A DNA stretch of 64,000 bases from JBBSJZ01 sp041739875 (GTDB taxonomy: Bacteria > Planctomycetota > Planctomycetia > Pirellulales > Pirellulaceae): NCBI GenBank assembly GCA_041739875.1, contig JBGSNA010000011.1, forward strand, positions 1-64,000, in the 5' to 3' direction. The notes under the pieces are model-generated. The model was not told the origin of the DNA and did not search any database. It saw only the letters and a program-made list of their open reading frames with translations. This document shows positions 43,253-54,030 of the stretch, piece by piece. A program made the translations under genes and the position numbers. Each line of letters opens with the position of its first letter. The stretch's first letter is position 1.

Positions 43253-43429
43253 CGAAGCTCCGAAAATACATTTGAAATTTCATTCAGGTTCGAGGTAAAT
43301 ATTGAATAGAGGGAACTGCCCTCAAGTCGATGACAAATATTGGCGGAATGGTTTTCTGAAAGCAGTTACCAAACTGAATCCACCACGACGATGTGTTGGA
43401 TGAATCCTTCTTCAATCGAAGCCTTCATC

Positions 43430-44593
43430 ATGTTGGAAAATTGGCAAAGTGACTCGGTTGCGCAATCACCCTCAAACGCAACGGCAAGCTCCTGGAATTC
43501 TCCTTCGAATCGAACTAAATCGACCCTTGAAAAGAGTTTTTCATTTGCTCAAGCGAGGTCGCTGATTCAGGATCTGAATCGTCCGAAAGCTTGGATTTAT
43601 TGGACAGATTTTCTATTGTCCATCATGGCTGGCCACATCACGTTCCACCTAATGTACTTTTTACCGAAATGGTATCCGCAAGCCTTGTGGGTTGGGCCGG
43701 CAATGGCGGGATGCTATGCGGCCACGTTGATTCTGTACATGCGGGCACTAATGTTCATCCATGAATTAGTGCACTTGCCTCGTGGCCAGTTCCGTGGCTT
43801 CCGCATCGTTTGGAATGCCTTGTGTGGTGTCTTTTTTCTGGTGCCGTCGTTTTTGTACTACCCGCATGTGGATCACCATCGTCGAAAACACTATGGAACG
43901 GAGCATGATGGCGAGTACCTCGCTTTGTCAAACCATGGTAAATGGATGATCGTTGGGTTCGTTCTCCAAGCGATCATCATTCCGCCACTGGCGCTGTTTC
44001 GGTTCTTGGTGATCAGCCCAATGTGCTGGATGTTTCCTAAGCTTCGGCCATACGTTCATCGCCATATGTCGACCATGGTTGTCGACCCGTTCTACGAACG
44101 CACCGACGCGAGCGACAAGCTAATGCGAGTCGTTTACTTGCAAGAAGCACTTTGTTTTGCGTGGTGTGTTTGGTTCTTGTTGCGTGGCGGCTTGATGCGA
44201 GACGAATGGATCGATCCGTTTTGGGGGATCGCATACGCGGTCGGTGTTGGCATTTTGATTCTCAACGAAGTTCGCACGCTTGGAGCCCACCGCTGGACCA
44301 ACCAAGGCGATGAAATGACGTTCGAAGAGCAACTCCTGGATAGCGTGAATTATCCGAACCATGCTTGGATCACGGAGCTTTGGGGGCCGATCGGTACGCG
44401 CTATCACGCGCTACATCACTTATTCCCGAGCTTGCCGTACCATAACCTCGGTAAAGCACATCGACGCTTGAGTGAGAGTCTTCCCGCGGATTCACTCTAT
44501 CATCGCACCAGCGCCGATAGCCTCTTTGGCGAGGTGGCTTCGCTTTGGCGTCGTGCAACGGAAAATCAAAAAGCAGCGAAAGCGATCACGTGA
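43430..44593 (+). CDS. Fatty acid desaturase family membrane protein
   Basis: 387 residues from the ATG at 43430; an ATG at 43391 is the main alternative, and the frame is open to 43340 with a TTG. Three histidine boxes are visible: HELVH, HVDHHRRKHYG and HALHHLFPSLPYH, the di-iron ligand sets of membrane desaturases and hydroxylases. Two hydrophobic pairs flank them (SIMAGHITFHLMYF, GPAMAGCYAATLILYM, GFVLQAIIIPPLALF and VGVGILILNEV). It probably introduces a double bond or hydroxyl into membrane lipid acyl chains. Ladderane or carotenoid substrates cannot be judged. No obvious operon partner; convergent with the FtsK-type gene 23 nt away. Confidence 0.85.
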   Translation: MLENWQSDSVAQSPSNATASSWNSPSNRTKSTLEKSFSFAQARSLIQDLNRPKAWIYWTDFLLSIMAGHITFHLMYFLPKWYPQALWVGPAMAGCYAATLILYMRALMFIHELVHLPRGQFRGFRIVWNALCGVFFLVPSFLYYPHVDHHRRKHYGTEHDGEYLALSNHGKWMIVGFVLQAIIIPPLALFRFLVISPMCWMFPKLRPYVHRHMSTMVVDPFYERTDASDKLMRVVYLQEALCFAWCVWFLLRGGLMRDEWIDPFWGIAYAVGVGILILNEVRTLGAHRWTNQGDEMTFEEQLLDSVNYPNHAWITELWGPIGTRYHALHHLFPSLPYHNLGKAHRRLSESLPADSLYHRTSADSLFGEVASLWRRATENQKAAKAIT

Positions 44594-44616
44594 ACTCCAT
44601 TGCTTGAGTGCGCTGT

Positions 44617-47600
44617 TCACGACAACCAGGCACGAACGGTTTCCGCGTTTGGCATGTTCACGAATCGGAACTTCGTCAATTTGCCGTCGGCGTCGTCATA
44701 CACGAGCATCGTTGCCGCAGAGAGGTCGGAGGCCGCAGGCGTATCGATTAGCATCGACGAATCGCTTGCATTCAGCACGCCAAGGATCCGCAATTCGAGG
44801 TCGTGTTGGGATGCACGCGGCAGCCATCTCGACAAGGTTTCCGTACTGTTACAGGCGAGTATCGTGAATACACGAGCGCTCGGTCCGTCACGTAATAGTG
44901 TCTGAAGCAAAGCCGCCGCCGACACTTTGCCCGCCGAGTCGAGGGAGAAATGAAAGGAATCGTCTTGACGCAGATCACGAAACCGATCGAGCGGGTCGAT
45001 CACGACAACGATTGGCTCGACTTCTTCGTCAACTTCACCGCGTCGTCCAACCCACTCGACGAGTTCCTTTAGCTTGGTCTCACAGTCACGTGGCTTCACC
45101 GTCTCCACGTGAATCCCCGCCTCGCTCAACCAAGGCGCCAAAGATGGCGGATCGTCAACGCGAGCTCCATCAAAATACGCTACCTTCAAATCCGCGTGTC
45201 CCTTCGCCATGCACGAAATCATCGACGCAAGCAGCGCAGGTCGGTTCTCAACCACACCGACAAGCAAGACATTTCGACCCGCATTGCGACTGAGTTCCAA
45301 GGTAACCGGTGGCCCAATTTCTACCGCTTCGCCAAGTAACCCACGAAGCGTGCCGCTCGACGGTGGATGGATGGTAACTGCGTCCACAAGCATCGTGGTC
45401 CATTTCGCCGGCCGATTGCCTTCGAACACAACTGTCGGCGCATACAACGCTCGGCTGTGTTGATCACGAGCGGAAATTGCCGCGAGCATGTCGCGATGCG
45501 AATCGCTCGACAACCACGCGACTTGGAACGGTTGATTGCCTTCGATGAGTCCTCCAGCATCGTTGTAAATGGCTTCACCGGGGCGACTCAACAATCGCGC
45601 AGCGGTGTTGTCATCGGACAAGATCATCGCGGCATCCGATTCACTGCACTGCATTGCGATTCGCACCGCCATTTGGCCGAGCGTCGCTCGAGGCAACGAG
45701 TATGCACCCGCGAGAGATTGGCTGCTAAGCACCACGTGCATCCCGAAGGACCGTCCTTGGCGAACCAAACGGTCCAGCAACATGGCACAGTCCGCTGCCA
45801 AGCGGTCATCTCGCAAAAACAACTCTTGAAATTCGTCCACGACGAGCATCAATCGAGGCATCTCTTTGCCAGTCGCACGTCGATATTCGGAAATTTCCTG
45901 CACAGCGGCACCGCGGAACAACTCGCCTCGCTGCTGAAGTTCCCCATCCAATCGTTGCAAAACACTGCGACCGAATTCGCGTTCACTTTCGATACCGATG
46001 ACTCGCATGCTCGCGAGTTCACTGTCGGCATAAAGTTTGAACTCAACGCCTTTCTTGAAATCTAAGAGATAGAATTGCAACTCACTCGGAGGATATTGAT
46101 GCATGCCGGCTGTGATGATGGCATGTAGCAGTGTGCTTTTTCCAGAGCCCGTTTTACCCGCGATGAGCGTATGTTGACGGACGCCTTCGCCCAGGTCGAT
46201 CGCGAGAGTTCGGTTAGCACCCTGGCTGCCGATCGGAATGCGAATCCCCATGCCTGTGCGGTGGGCACCGTCCGATAAAGGTGTAAGAATACTTGCCAGA
46301 GGTATCTCGACTTTTGCCGCTGTGGCCGCGGCCTCGCCAATCGTTTGCGAGAGGGTATCACGCATTGACACCGGCGGCGAACCAGCTGGGACAAACTTAA
46401 ATTCGCTGGCGAAACTCTGGTCAAGGCTCCATACGCCTGCATTGTCAATCCGCAAACTCAACATGCGATCCTTGCCCGGAAGCGGCATGTCGGGCGGCCA
46501 AGGTTTAGAATCATCACAGACAAGTAGCGTGATGATTCCACAACGCGCACCGCTTTCAAGCAACGCGCGAAGGTGTTTGTAACCATCGCGACTGAGCCCT
46601 TCCGGCAATCCGATGGCCGCGATCACGTGATACGGCTCAGCCATCGAACCGGCCAACTCGTTGTAGTCTTCGATCCTGGCGAATCGATCCCGCAAGCACG
46701 ATTGCAAAATATCTTCGACGTGATGCGCAAGTTCTCCTAGCCGAGCTTCGATCTTGCTTTCCTCCGTCCAAACTCGGTGGCTAACGATTGACGGTTCGTG
46801 ATCACCGAGCGCCATAAAGCTGGTGAAGTGTTGGCCTCGACCGAGCGGATCAATCAACGTCATCTTCACACGCCCAGGCTTGCCTCCGGTAAGCATGCGC
46901 CACAAGATCTGGTGCACCACATCGATCGCAGCATTCAATTTCGCGGACGGACAATGAATCACGAGTCCACAATTCAGTCGACGGTGAATGACGACGGGCA
47001 ACGACTCGGGAACAAGCTGGCTCATTGCGCCACTTGTCGACGCTGCAACATCCTCCACACGAGCGTCTTGATGAAACTTCATCTCGTTGACTCGATGCAG
47101 GTGCTCCCCTACACGAAGCTCACCGACCGGCACGAAATCGACTCGACTCTCGGCGGGCTGAGCATTTTGTGCAACGACGGACCAATCAGGAAATCGTTGC
47201 TGAACGATGTGGTTTGCCACAAAAATGCGATTGAATCCGCGACGAATACCTTGCTGTAATCGTTCGCGAAAACGTGACAATTCGTGATGGCGTTTTGCCT
47301 TGGCGTTCGCACTCAGTTCGGTGAGCCGGCTTTCGTTTGAGGCAATCTGTTGCGTAATGGACAACGCTACTTTGTCGGCCTCCGCTCGCATGCTGCCGGT
47401 ACATTCGTCGATCGCCGTGGTGAATGTTCGGTCAATACTCGCCATGTGTTTCGTTAGCTTCTCGCAAGCGTCACGTTCCTCACGCGCAAGGCGCGTTTCC
47501 ATCTCAGCAATGTGGTCGACTTCCCAGCGATGAGCCGCATCAAGGTGTGAATCACGTCGCTGGATCAACTCTGCGGAAGCTTCGCTGGCGATTCGCTTGG

Positions 47601-48507
47601 AGATACGGCGTCCCGCATCGGAACACGCGTCACTCAACAATTCGATGCGTTCAATCTTCGGGTACAGTTGGCGTGTCAACCGCTTCAACGGCAACAACTT
47701 GACGATATAGGCGATGAACGCGATCAGGCTTGCGATCGGTACACCGACCCCCATCATGAGCCACGGCGGGTCAGGCGTGAAAACATACGCAGCTGCAGCC
47801 CAGATCCCCATGAAGAGAATGGCTCCGAGCGGGAATAGAAACATCTTCGACGCGATCCCCGAACGCATTTGCGAAAGGATCTCGTCACTTGCTTGGCTAA
47901 ACGACTCGATTGCCGCAAGCGACTCCGCCACGGTGTGGATTTTTGGTTCGGGGAATTCTTCAGCGGCCGCCGTACCATCGACGGCAGGCAGTTGCTCGAG
48001 TCGCTGAATCGTTAGCTCGCGCGCCGCCGTGATGGTCTCTTGCAACGGGATCATCGCTGCGTCGATTGCGTTGAACTCTTTTTTTCGCTTGATACCCGGC
48101 TGGTTTTTCTCATGCTCAAATTGTTGCAGCACGGCCTGGCGACGCACTTCCACTTTCTGTTCGATGGTCTTGCGTTCGTCCGCAACTTTTCGGCGATAAA
48201 TTGCGGCGAGTCGATTGAGGTCTTGTCGCACGGTGACGGTGGTTGACTCGTACTGAGCGATTAGATTTTCTTCAGACGCATCCCATTGGGTCAACATCGA
48301 ACGACGCTGCAGGCGACACGACTCCGCTTGCGTCTGGCGTTGGTGTTCGTGCTCAGCCAACTCCGACGATTCGTCGAGCACGTGCTGTTGCTCAATTTGC
48401 GTCAACTGTTCGGCCCAGTGTCGCGAGCGTGATTCGAGCGACGAGAGGAGTCGTCGCGATCGCGCGAGGCTGAATAGTCCTGGAGGGCTTAGGGAGGTGT
48501 CTTTCAT
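44617..48507 (-). CDS. EccC/EssC-like FtsK/SpoIIIE ATPase with two membrane helices
   Basis: 1296 residues. A cytoplasmic coiled-coil N-terminus (about 20-210) leads to two membrane helices (about 222-243 and 250-272), then a second coiled coil (about 300-420). The first FtsK-type ATPase has Walker A GKTGSGKS at 784-791 and Walker B LMLVVDEF at 886-893. A second ATPase-like domain starts near 1077; its P-loop position reads GVVENRPA and its Walker B VVVIDPLDR (about 1168), so the P-loop is lost. One active plus one degenerate domain after two membrane helices is the plan of type VII ATPases (EccC/EssC). DNA-translocase FtsK has four helices and a gamma domain, neither seen here. The preceding gene encodes a WXG100-like protein. 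Confidence 0.82.
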   Translation of the reverse strand: MKDTSLSPPGLFSLARSRRLLSSLESRSRHWAEQLTQIEQQHVLDESSELAEHEHQRQTQAESCRLQRRSMLTQWDASEENLIAQYESTTVTVRQDLNRLAAIYRRKVADERKTIEQKVEVRRQAVLQQFEHEKNQPGIKRKKEFNAIDAAMIPLQETITAARELTIQRLEQLPAVDGTAAAEEFPEPKIHTVAESLAAIESFSQASDEILSQMRSGIASKMFLFPLGAILFMGIWAAAAYVFTPDPPWLMMGVGVPIASLIAFIAYIVKLLPLKRLTRQLYPKIERIELLSDACSDAGRRISKRIASEASAELIQRRDSHLDAAHRWEVDHIAEMETRLAREERDACEKLTKHMASIDRTFTTAIDECTGSMRAEADKVALSITQQIASNESRLTELSANAKAKRHHELSRFRERLQQGIRRGFNRIFVANHIVQQRFPDWSVVAQNAQPAESRVDFVPVGELRVGEHLHRVNEMKFHQDARVEDVAASTSGAMSQLVPESLPVVIHRRLNCGLVIHCPSAKLNAAIDVVHQILWRMLTGGKPGRVKMTLIDPLGRGQHFTSFMALGDHEPSIVSHRVWTEESKIEARLGELAHHVEDILQSCLRDRFARIEDYNELAGSMAEPYHVIAAIGLPEGLSRDGYKHLRALLESGARCGIITLLVCDDSKPWPPDMPLPGKDRMLSLRIDNAGVWSLDQSFASEFKFVPAGSPPVSMRDTLSQTIGEAAATAAKVEIPLASILTPLSDGAHRTGMGIRIPIGSQGANRTLAIDLGEGVRQHTLIAGKTGSGKSTLLHAIITAGMHQYPPSELQFYLLDFKKGVEFKLYADSELASMRVIGIESEREFGRSVLQRLDGELQQRGELFRGAAVQEISEYRRATGKEMPRLMLVVDEFQELFLRDDRLAADCAMLLDRLVRQGRSFGMHVVLSSQSLAGAYSLPRATLGQMAVRIAMQCSESDAAMILSDDNTAARLLSRPGEAIYNDAGGLIEGNQPFQVAWLSSDSHRDMLAAISARDQHSRALYAPTVVFEGNRPAKWTTMLVDAVTIHPPSSGTLRGLLGEAVEIGPPVTLELSRNAGRNVLLVGVVENRPALLASMISCMAKGHADLKVAYFDGARVDDPPSLAPWLSEAGIHVETVKPRDCETKLKELVEWVGRRGEVDEEVEPIVVVIDPLDRFRDLRQDDSFHFSLDSAGKVSAAALLQTLLRDGPSARVFTILACNSTETLSRWLPRASQHDLELRILGVLNASDSSMLIDTPAASDLSAATMLVYDDADGKLTKFRFVNMPNAETVRAWLS

Positions 48508-48550
48508 AGCCGGATCATTGTACTTGCACTTAGAAAACGCGGTCGGAGGG

Positions 48551-48787
48551 TCAGTCGGGATCGCTCAACTCCCGATCGGCTTGACGGACAACATTCTCGA
48601 ATTCGTGCAATGCAGCTGTGAAGCGAGAAAGCGTGGGCCCGATCGTCGACAATCGTTCCAGCTCGAATTTGCGGCATCGATCGTCGAGCCAATTCTCACG
48701 AACGACCGCCCAACTACGCGCAAACTCACTAAAACCATGGCGAAACCGGTTTTCCGAGTCCACGAGTGCTCCCAAATTGACTGACAT
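48551..48787 (-). CDS. WXG100-like small helical protein
   Basis: 78 residues from the ATG at 48787, preceded by GAGGGCGAG at suitable spacing. The sequence is two predicted helices joined at W33-L-D35, with F41 eight residues after the tryptophan. In WXG100/ESAT-6 proteins a W-x-G turn is followed eight residues later by a phenylalanine. Here D replaces G, and a second W26 lies before it. Helix 2 (about 44-75) is amphipathic and ends acidic. A C-terminal YxxxD/E secretion signal is not visible. It sits between a helical-repeat gene and an EccC-like ATPase gene, 43 nt before the latter. Family is inferred from pattern and context; a chaperone-like or unrelated helical hairpin is the alternative. 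Confidence 0.6.
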   Translation of the reverse strand: MSVNLGALVDSENRFRHGFSEFARSWAVVRENWLDDRCRKFELERLSTIGPTLSRFTAALHEFENVVRQADRELSDPD

Positions 48788-48802
48788 CGAACTCGCCCTC
48801 AA

Positions 48803-50374
48803 TCAACTATTGAAGGTCCGCAGCATTTTGCGGCCTTTGTACAAATGAAACAAATCGACGGCTGAAAGCGGTCGCAAACGCCCGTCGACTGGATGGTCGA
48901 TCGTTTCGAGCCCATCCGTCACGACGCGACAACGAATCGAATCTCGTGTGGCTTGGAAGACCGCAGCCTGTTCGTCGAGAAAGAAGCCCAACAACTCGTT
49001 TTGAACGTCCTCGTAACCATTTCGCTCCAAATGCGATTGAAGGGGTTGCACGACTCGCTTCTGGGCCGAGTTCAGCTGCGCTGCGCCAATCGCAAAAATG
49101 TCCGGATGATCGACATGCCAACCAGCGTAGATCGCATAGATATCGTCGGTGGGCAAGTCGGCTACATCACTCGCCATCGCAAAGACGGCTGGCCCCGTGA
49201 TACCAACGTTGCTGTAGATCTGTTCGCCGAAGTTGTATTCGAATCGTACGAGGTACACATCCACTGGACTGGAGAAACTCGGCCATAGCAATCGACGAGA
49301 CTCGACAACTTCGACGTTTGTCGGAGGCACTCCCATTTGTTGTGGCTGGGACATCCAAAGGGACATGTCCGCTTCGGCGGTAGCCTCGTCGCTGCGATAC
49401 TTTTCGGCGATCGCACCACCGATTCCGAGTTCGTCGGCATAATGAATCGCACGCAAGCGACAGACAGGTTCAGCAGCCAACTCGATCAACCGCTTTTGGC
49501 CACCGTCATCGCCCAAACGAGCCAATGCGCCAGCGGCTTCACACTGCACACGCCGATGCCGTAACTCGAGCGTCTGGTTCAGTTTTCCAATGTATTGGTC
49601 GTCTCCGATCAAACCGATCGCATCACAAAGTGAAATCGCCAGTGAAACGGCTTCACCGAGACGTTGCTGGACCGTGTGAACATCATCGCCAAATGAACGC
49701 GGGTCCTCTTCGAATCGAGCAAGTCGACTCGTCACACCACCGAGCAATGTCGCGAGGGTTTCTGCACGGCCTGTGGCTGGATGTTCATCGATTCGGCCGG
49801 AACGGTGCAAGTAGTTTGCGATATCCAAAATCGTCGAAGCGAGCGACGGATGCGCCAGTAGTAACAGCGAGTTAGGAAACAAAGCACCGATCGGCCAGTC
49901 ATGATGCTGCATCAGCGGGCTGAGTACTTGAGCCGCCTCGATCCAGTTTTTTGGGGGGGCTTCATCGAGTCGGAGCACCAATGACCGCAGCGACTCTGCC
50001 GTCCGAATCATCGCTAAAAGATGCAGCAACAAAAAGCGATTGGGGACGTCCTCGGAAATCGCATCAAGCAACGAATCAACGGCCTGGAATTCAATTTCTC
50101 CAGGCAAGATCGGAGTGCTCGCATCCACTCGCTCGGCCAGCAAACGCGTGTGAGTCACTCGCAGTAAGCCACCAAGAATGGCAGGATCCGCCAGCTCGAG
50201 CGTCGTGGTCCTCGATGAAAGTTCTGCCAGCAGAGCACGCCCGTCAACTGAATCGCCCTTGGCCAGGTCTCGCAATTGCCACCCCGCAGCAATCGGATCC
50301 GCATTTTCACTCAGTAAGGCGTCGACTAATTCCAAAGACACGGTCAATTCCAGGGTGCGATCGAAGTCGTGCAT
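48803..50374 (-). CDS. Unknown protein with HEAT-like helical repeats, first gene of type VII-like operon
   Basis: 523 residues with no signal peptide or membrane helix. The first two thirds (about 10-320) consist of paired helices with leucine-rich repeats, including a HEAT-like unit around LRHRRVQCEAAGALARLGDDGGQKRLIELA. The last third (about 350-510) contains beta-strand segments such as VDVYLVRFEYNFGEQIYSNVG. I do not recognise the family. Its stop lies 15 nt before the start of the WXG100-like gene and it is divergent from the DUF1559 gene, so the promoter should be in 50375-50573. A substrate-binding or scaffold role is possible. Confidence 0.65.
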   Translation of the reverse strand: MHDFDRTLELTVSLELVDALLSENADPIAAGWQLRDLAKGDSVDGRALLAELSSRTTTLELADPAILGGLLRVTHTRLLAERVDASTPILPGEIEFQAVDSLLDAISEDVPNRFLLLHLLAMIRTAESLRSLVLRLDEAPPKNWIEAAQVLSPLMQHHDWPIGALFPNSLLLLAHPSLASTILDIANYLHRSGRIDEHPATGRAETLATLLGGVTSRLARFEEDPRSFGDDVHTVQQRLGEAVSLAISLCDAIGLIGDDQYIGKLNQTLELRHRRVQCEAAGALARLGDDGGQKRLIELAAEPVCRLRAIHYADELGIGGAIAEKYRSDEATAEADMSLWMSQPQQMGVPPTNVEVVESRRLLWPSFSSPVDVYLVRFEYNFGEQIYSNVGITGPAVFAMASDVADLPTDDIYAIYAGWHVDHPDIFAIGAAQLNSAQKRVVQPLQSHLERNGYEDVQNELLGFFLDEQAAVFQATRDSIRCRVVTDGLETIDHPVDGRLRPLSAVDLFHLYKGRKMLRTFNS

Positions 50375-50573
50375 CCCATCCCGTGCTCACTCGGCACGGC
50401 CATGAGGGCGCTTGGTCAAACGACAGATTACGCTTTCGACCGTGTTTCGTGCAATCATAGCGATGTTTGTATTGCCGTCACATCAGCGCGGTCACGGCGG
50501 ATAGAATTGAATTTCTGGCGGACGTTGTTTCGAAATCGCGTCTACATTCCGAAATACAGGAACGATCTTCACC

Positions 50574-52274
50574 ATGTCATCACGATTCATGTCATCGTTA
50601 TCTCGTTTGCCCGGGCCCTCGAACTGCCTCACGTCTCGTTGGCGAACCACATCTTTATTCGCCATCGCGTTCGTGCTTAGCTCTCAAGCGATTGGCAACA
50701 CCGCCGCGGCCCAAGATGCGTCGATCGCAACAGCAACGACGACGAGTTCGCAATACATTCCCGACGACGCATTGGCGGTTGCGATGGGCACGCCGCAAGA
50801 ATTGTTCAGCAATCCAGCGTTCGAGATGTTCCCGCTTGAAGTCCTGCGTGCTCAATCGCTCGACAAGTCGGGTATCGACCCGATGGACGTTTCATCGATC
50901 AAGGTGATCGTTGGAGTCCCGGGTCCCGCGGGTCCACCGTTTGGCATGGTCGCCGAATTTCGACAAGACGTCGCCACTACTAAGTTATCAGAACTGTTGG
51001 ATGCGGAACCACGTCCAATGCCGGTCGGCGACTATTCTGCCTACGCATTACGTGGTACACCCGGGATGGTTCTTTACCAGAAAGACGCTCGGACGCTTTT
51101 TATCGCAACGCCAAACTATCTCGGCCCAATAGTCACGTCCAATCAAGGCACGGGCCCATTGCCAACGATCGTCGCAAAAATGCCCAAGCAATCGGGCTTG
51201 ACGATTGTCGCTGTTCTCGAGCCAGTGCGTCCCATGGTCAGCGGCCTTGCGATGCAGCAATCCCAGTCGCTTCCTCAGCCGCTTCAACCACTCGGCCGCA
51301 TTCCCGGATTTGTTGACGCGTTGTTGATCCACGCGTCACTGAATGCATCGGCGTCAACAATCAAACTGAGTCTGTTGTGCATGGACGAAGGCGGGGCGAC
51401 ACAAGTAGAAAGTATCTTGAACGACTCCATGCAATTCGGTCGCGAAATGGGTATTGCTGAAATGCAAAAAGGCATGGCAACATCCAACGAATCCGAAGCC
51501 GTGAAGCAAGCAACGTTCCAATACGCGAACCGAATGGCAGACATGGTGACCAAGACCCTCACACCAACTCGCACGGGCCGTCGAGTCGATATCTCGCTCG
51601 AGTCCGAAGCCGGGATCGCAACGACCGGGGTGCTTGTCGGTCTGCTTTTGCCTGCCATACAAGCCTCGCGTGAGGCCGCGAGAAGAATGAACGCATCCAA
51701 CAATATCAAGCAGATCATGCTCGCGATGCACAACTACCACTCCGCCTACAACCACCTTCCACCCGCAGCCATCACAGACGCTGATGGAAAACCTTTGCTG
51801 AGCTGGAGGGTCGCAATCCTTCCATTTATTGAGCAGCAAGCACTCTATCAACAGTTCCATTTAGACGAGCCTTGGGACAGCCCGCACAACTTGCCACTGT
51901 CAAAGATCTTACCGTCGGTCTACGTCGATCCGAGTGCCCCACTGCAACCTGGTTTTACGATTTTGCACGCGGTTGTCGGTGACGACACAGGCCTCAAGAC
52001 ATCGGCGAAAATCCGGTTTCGTGATTTCACGGACGGGCTGAGTAATTCGCTACTCATCGTGGAAGCACGTCGCGATGCCGCCGTGCCGTGGTCGAAACCC
52101 GAGGATGTGTCGATCGACTTAAACAATCCGCTGGCCAACATGGGCAATACGCATCCCGGCGGATTCCACGTGGGCATGGCCGATGGATCCGTTCGGTTCA
52201 TCGCAAGCTCGATTGACCCGCAAGTCTTTCGAGCGATGCTCACTCGTGCAAACGGCGAAGCTGTCGGTTTCTGA
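50574..52274 (+). CDS. DUF1559-domain protein with long N-terminal secreted domain
   Basis: 566 residues. A hydrophobic signal segment lies at about 23-42. The N-terminal domain (about 50-330) includes YIPDDALAVAMGTPQELFSNP and KVIVGVPGPAGPPFGMV, a planctomycete pattern of unknown function. Then a hydrophobic stretch (about 345-365) leads into DUF1559: REAARRMNASNNIKQIMLAM, NYHSAYNHLPPAAITD, LLSWRVAILPFIEQQALY and the closing HPGGFHVGMADGSVRFIASS. DUF1559 proteins are pseudopilin-like and very abundant in planctomycetes. In most, the hydrophobic helix is at the very N-terminus; here it is internal. Surface or periplasmic location is likely; function unknown. Confidence 0.82.
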   Translation: MSSRFMSSLSRLPGPSNCLTSRWRTTSLFAIAFVLSSQAIGNTAAAQDASIATATTTSSQYIPDDALAVAMGTPQELFSNPAFEMFPLEVLRAQSLDKSGIDPMDVSSIKVIVGVPGPAGPPFGMVAEFRQDVATTKLSELLDAEPRPMPVGDYSAYALRGTPGMVLYQKDARTLFIATPNYLGPIVTSNQGTGPLPTIVAKMPKQSGLTIVAVLEPVRPMVSGLAMQQSQSLPQPLQPLGRIPGFVDALLIHASLNASASTIKLSLLCMDEGGATQVESILNDSMQFGREMGIAEMQKGMATSNESEAVKQATFQYANRMADMVTKTLTPTRTGRRVDISLESEAGIATTGVLVGLLLPAIQASREAARRMNASNNIKQIMLAMHNYHSAYNHLPPAAITDADGKPLLSWRVAILPFIEQQALYQQFHLDEPWDSPHNLPLSKILPSVYVDPSAPLQPGFTILHAVVGDDTGLKTSAKIRFRDFTDGLSNSLLIVEARRDAAVPWSKPEDVSIDLNNPLANMGNTHPGGFHVGMADGSVRFIASSIDPQVFRAMLTRANGEAVGF

Positions 52275-52314
52275 GACCGCACTTCGCTGAGTTAACGTTT
52301 ATCAAACCAGCATT

Positions 52315-53940
<1,626 letters not shown>

Positions 53941-54030
53941 GCAAGCACCTGGGTGTCGGGCTGAATGGTGGAGATCGTTTGTGCAATTTTTTTCAGCCAA
54001 GAAGATACCAGTGTTGGGCCCCCCCCACCA

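Noticed and set aside
49943..49960. C7-A6 stretch with an A-AAA-AAC slippery heptamer in frame in the helical-repeat gene
   Set aside because: A -1 shift meets a stop about 15 codons later and no pseudoknot or continuing product is evident; likely chance homopolymers.
54019..54026. Eight-C tract upstream of pgi, possible phase-variable tract
   Set aside because: It lies after the oxoprolinase stop and outside the pgi coding region, at no evident promoter spacer.
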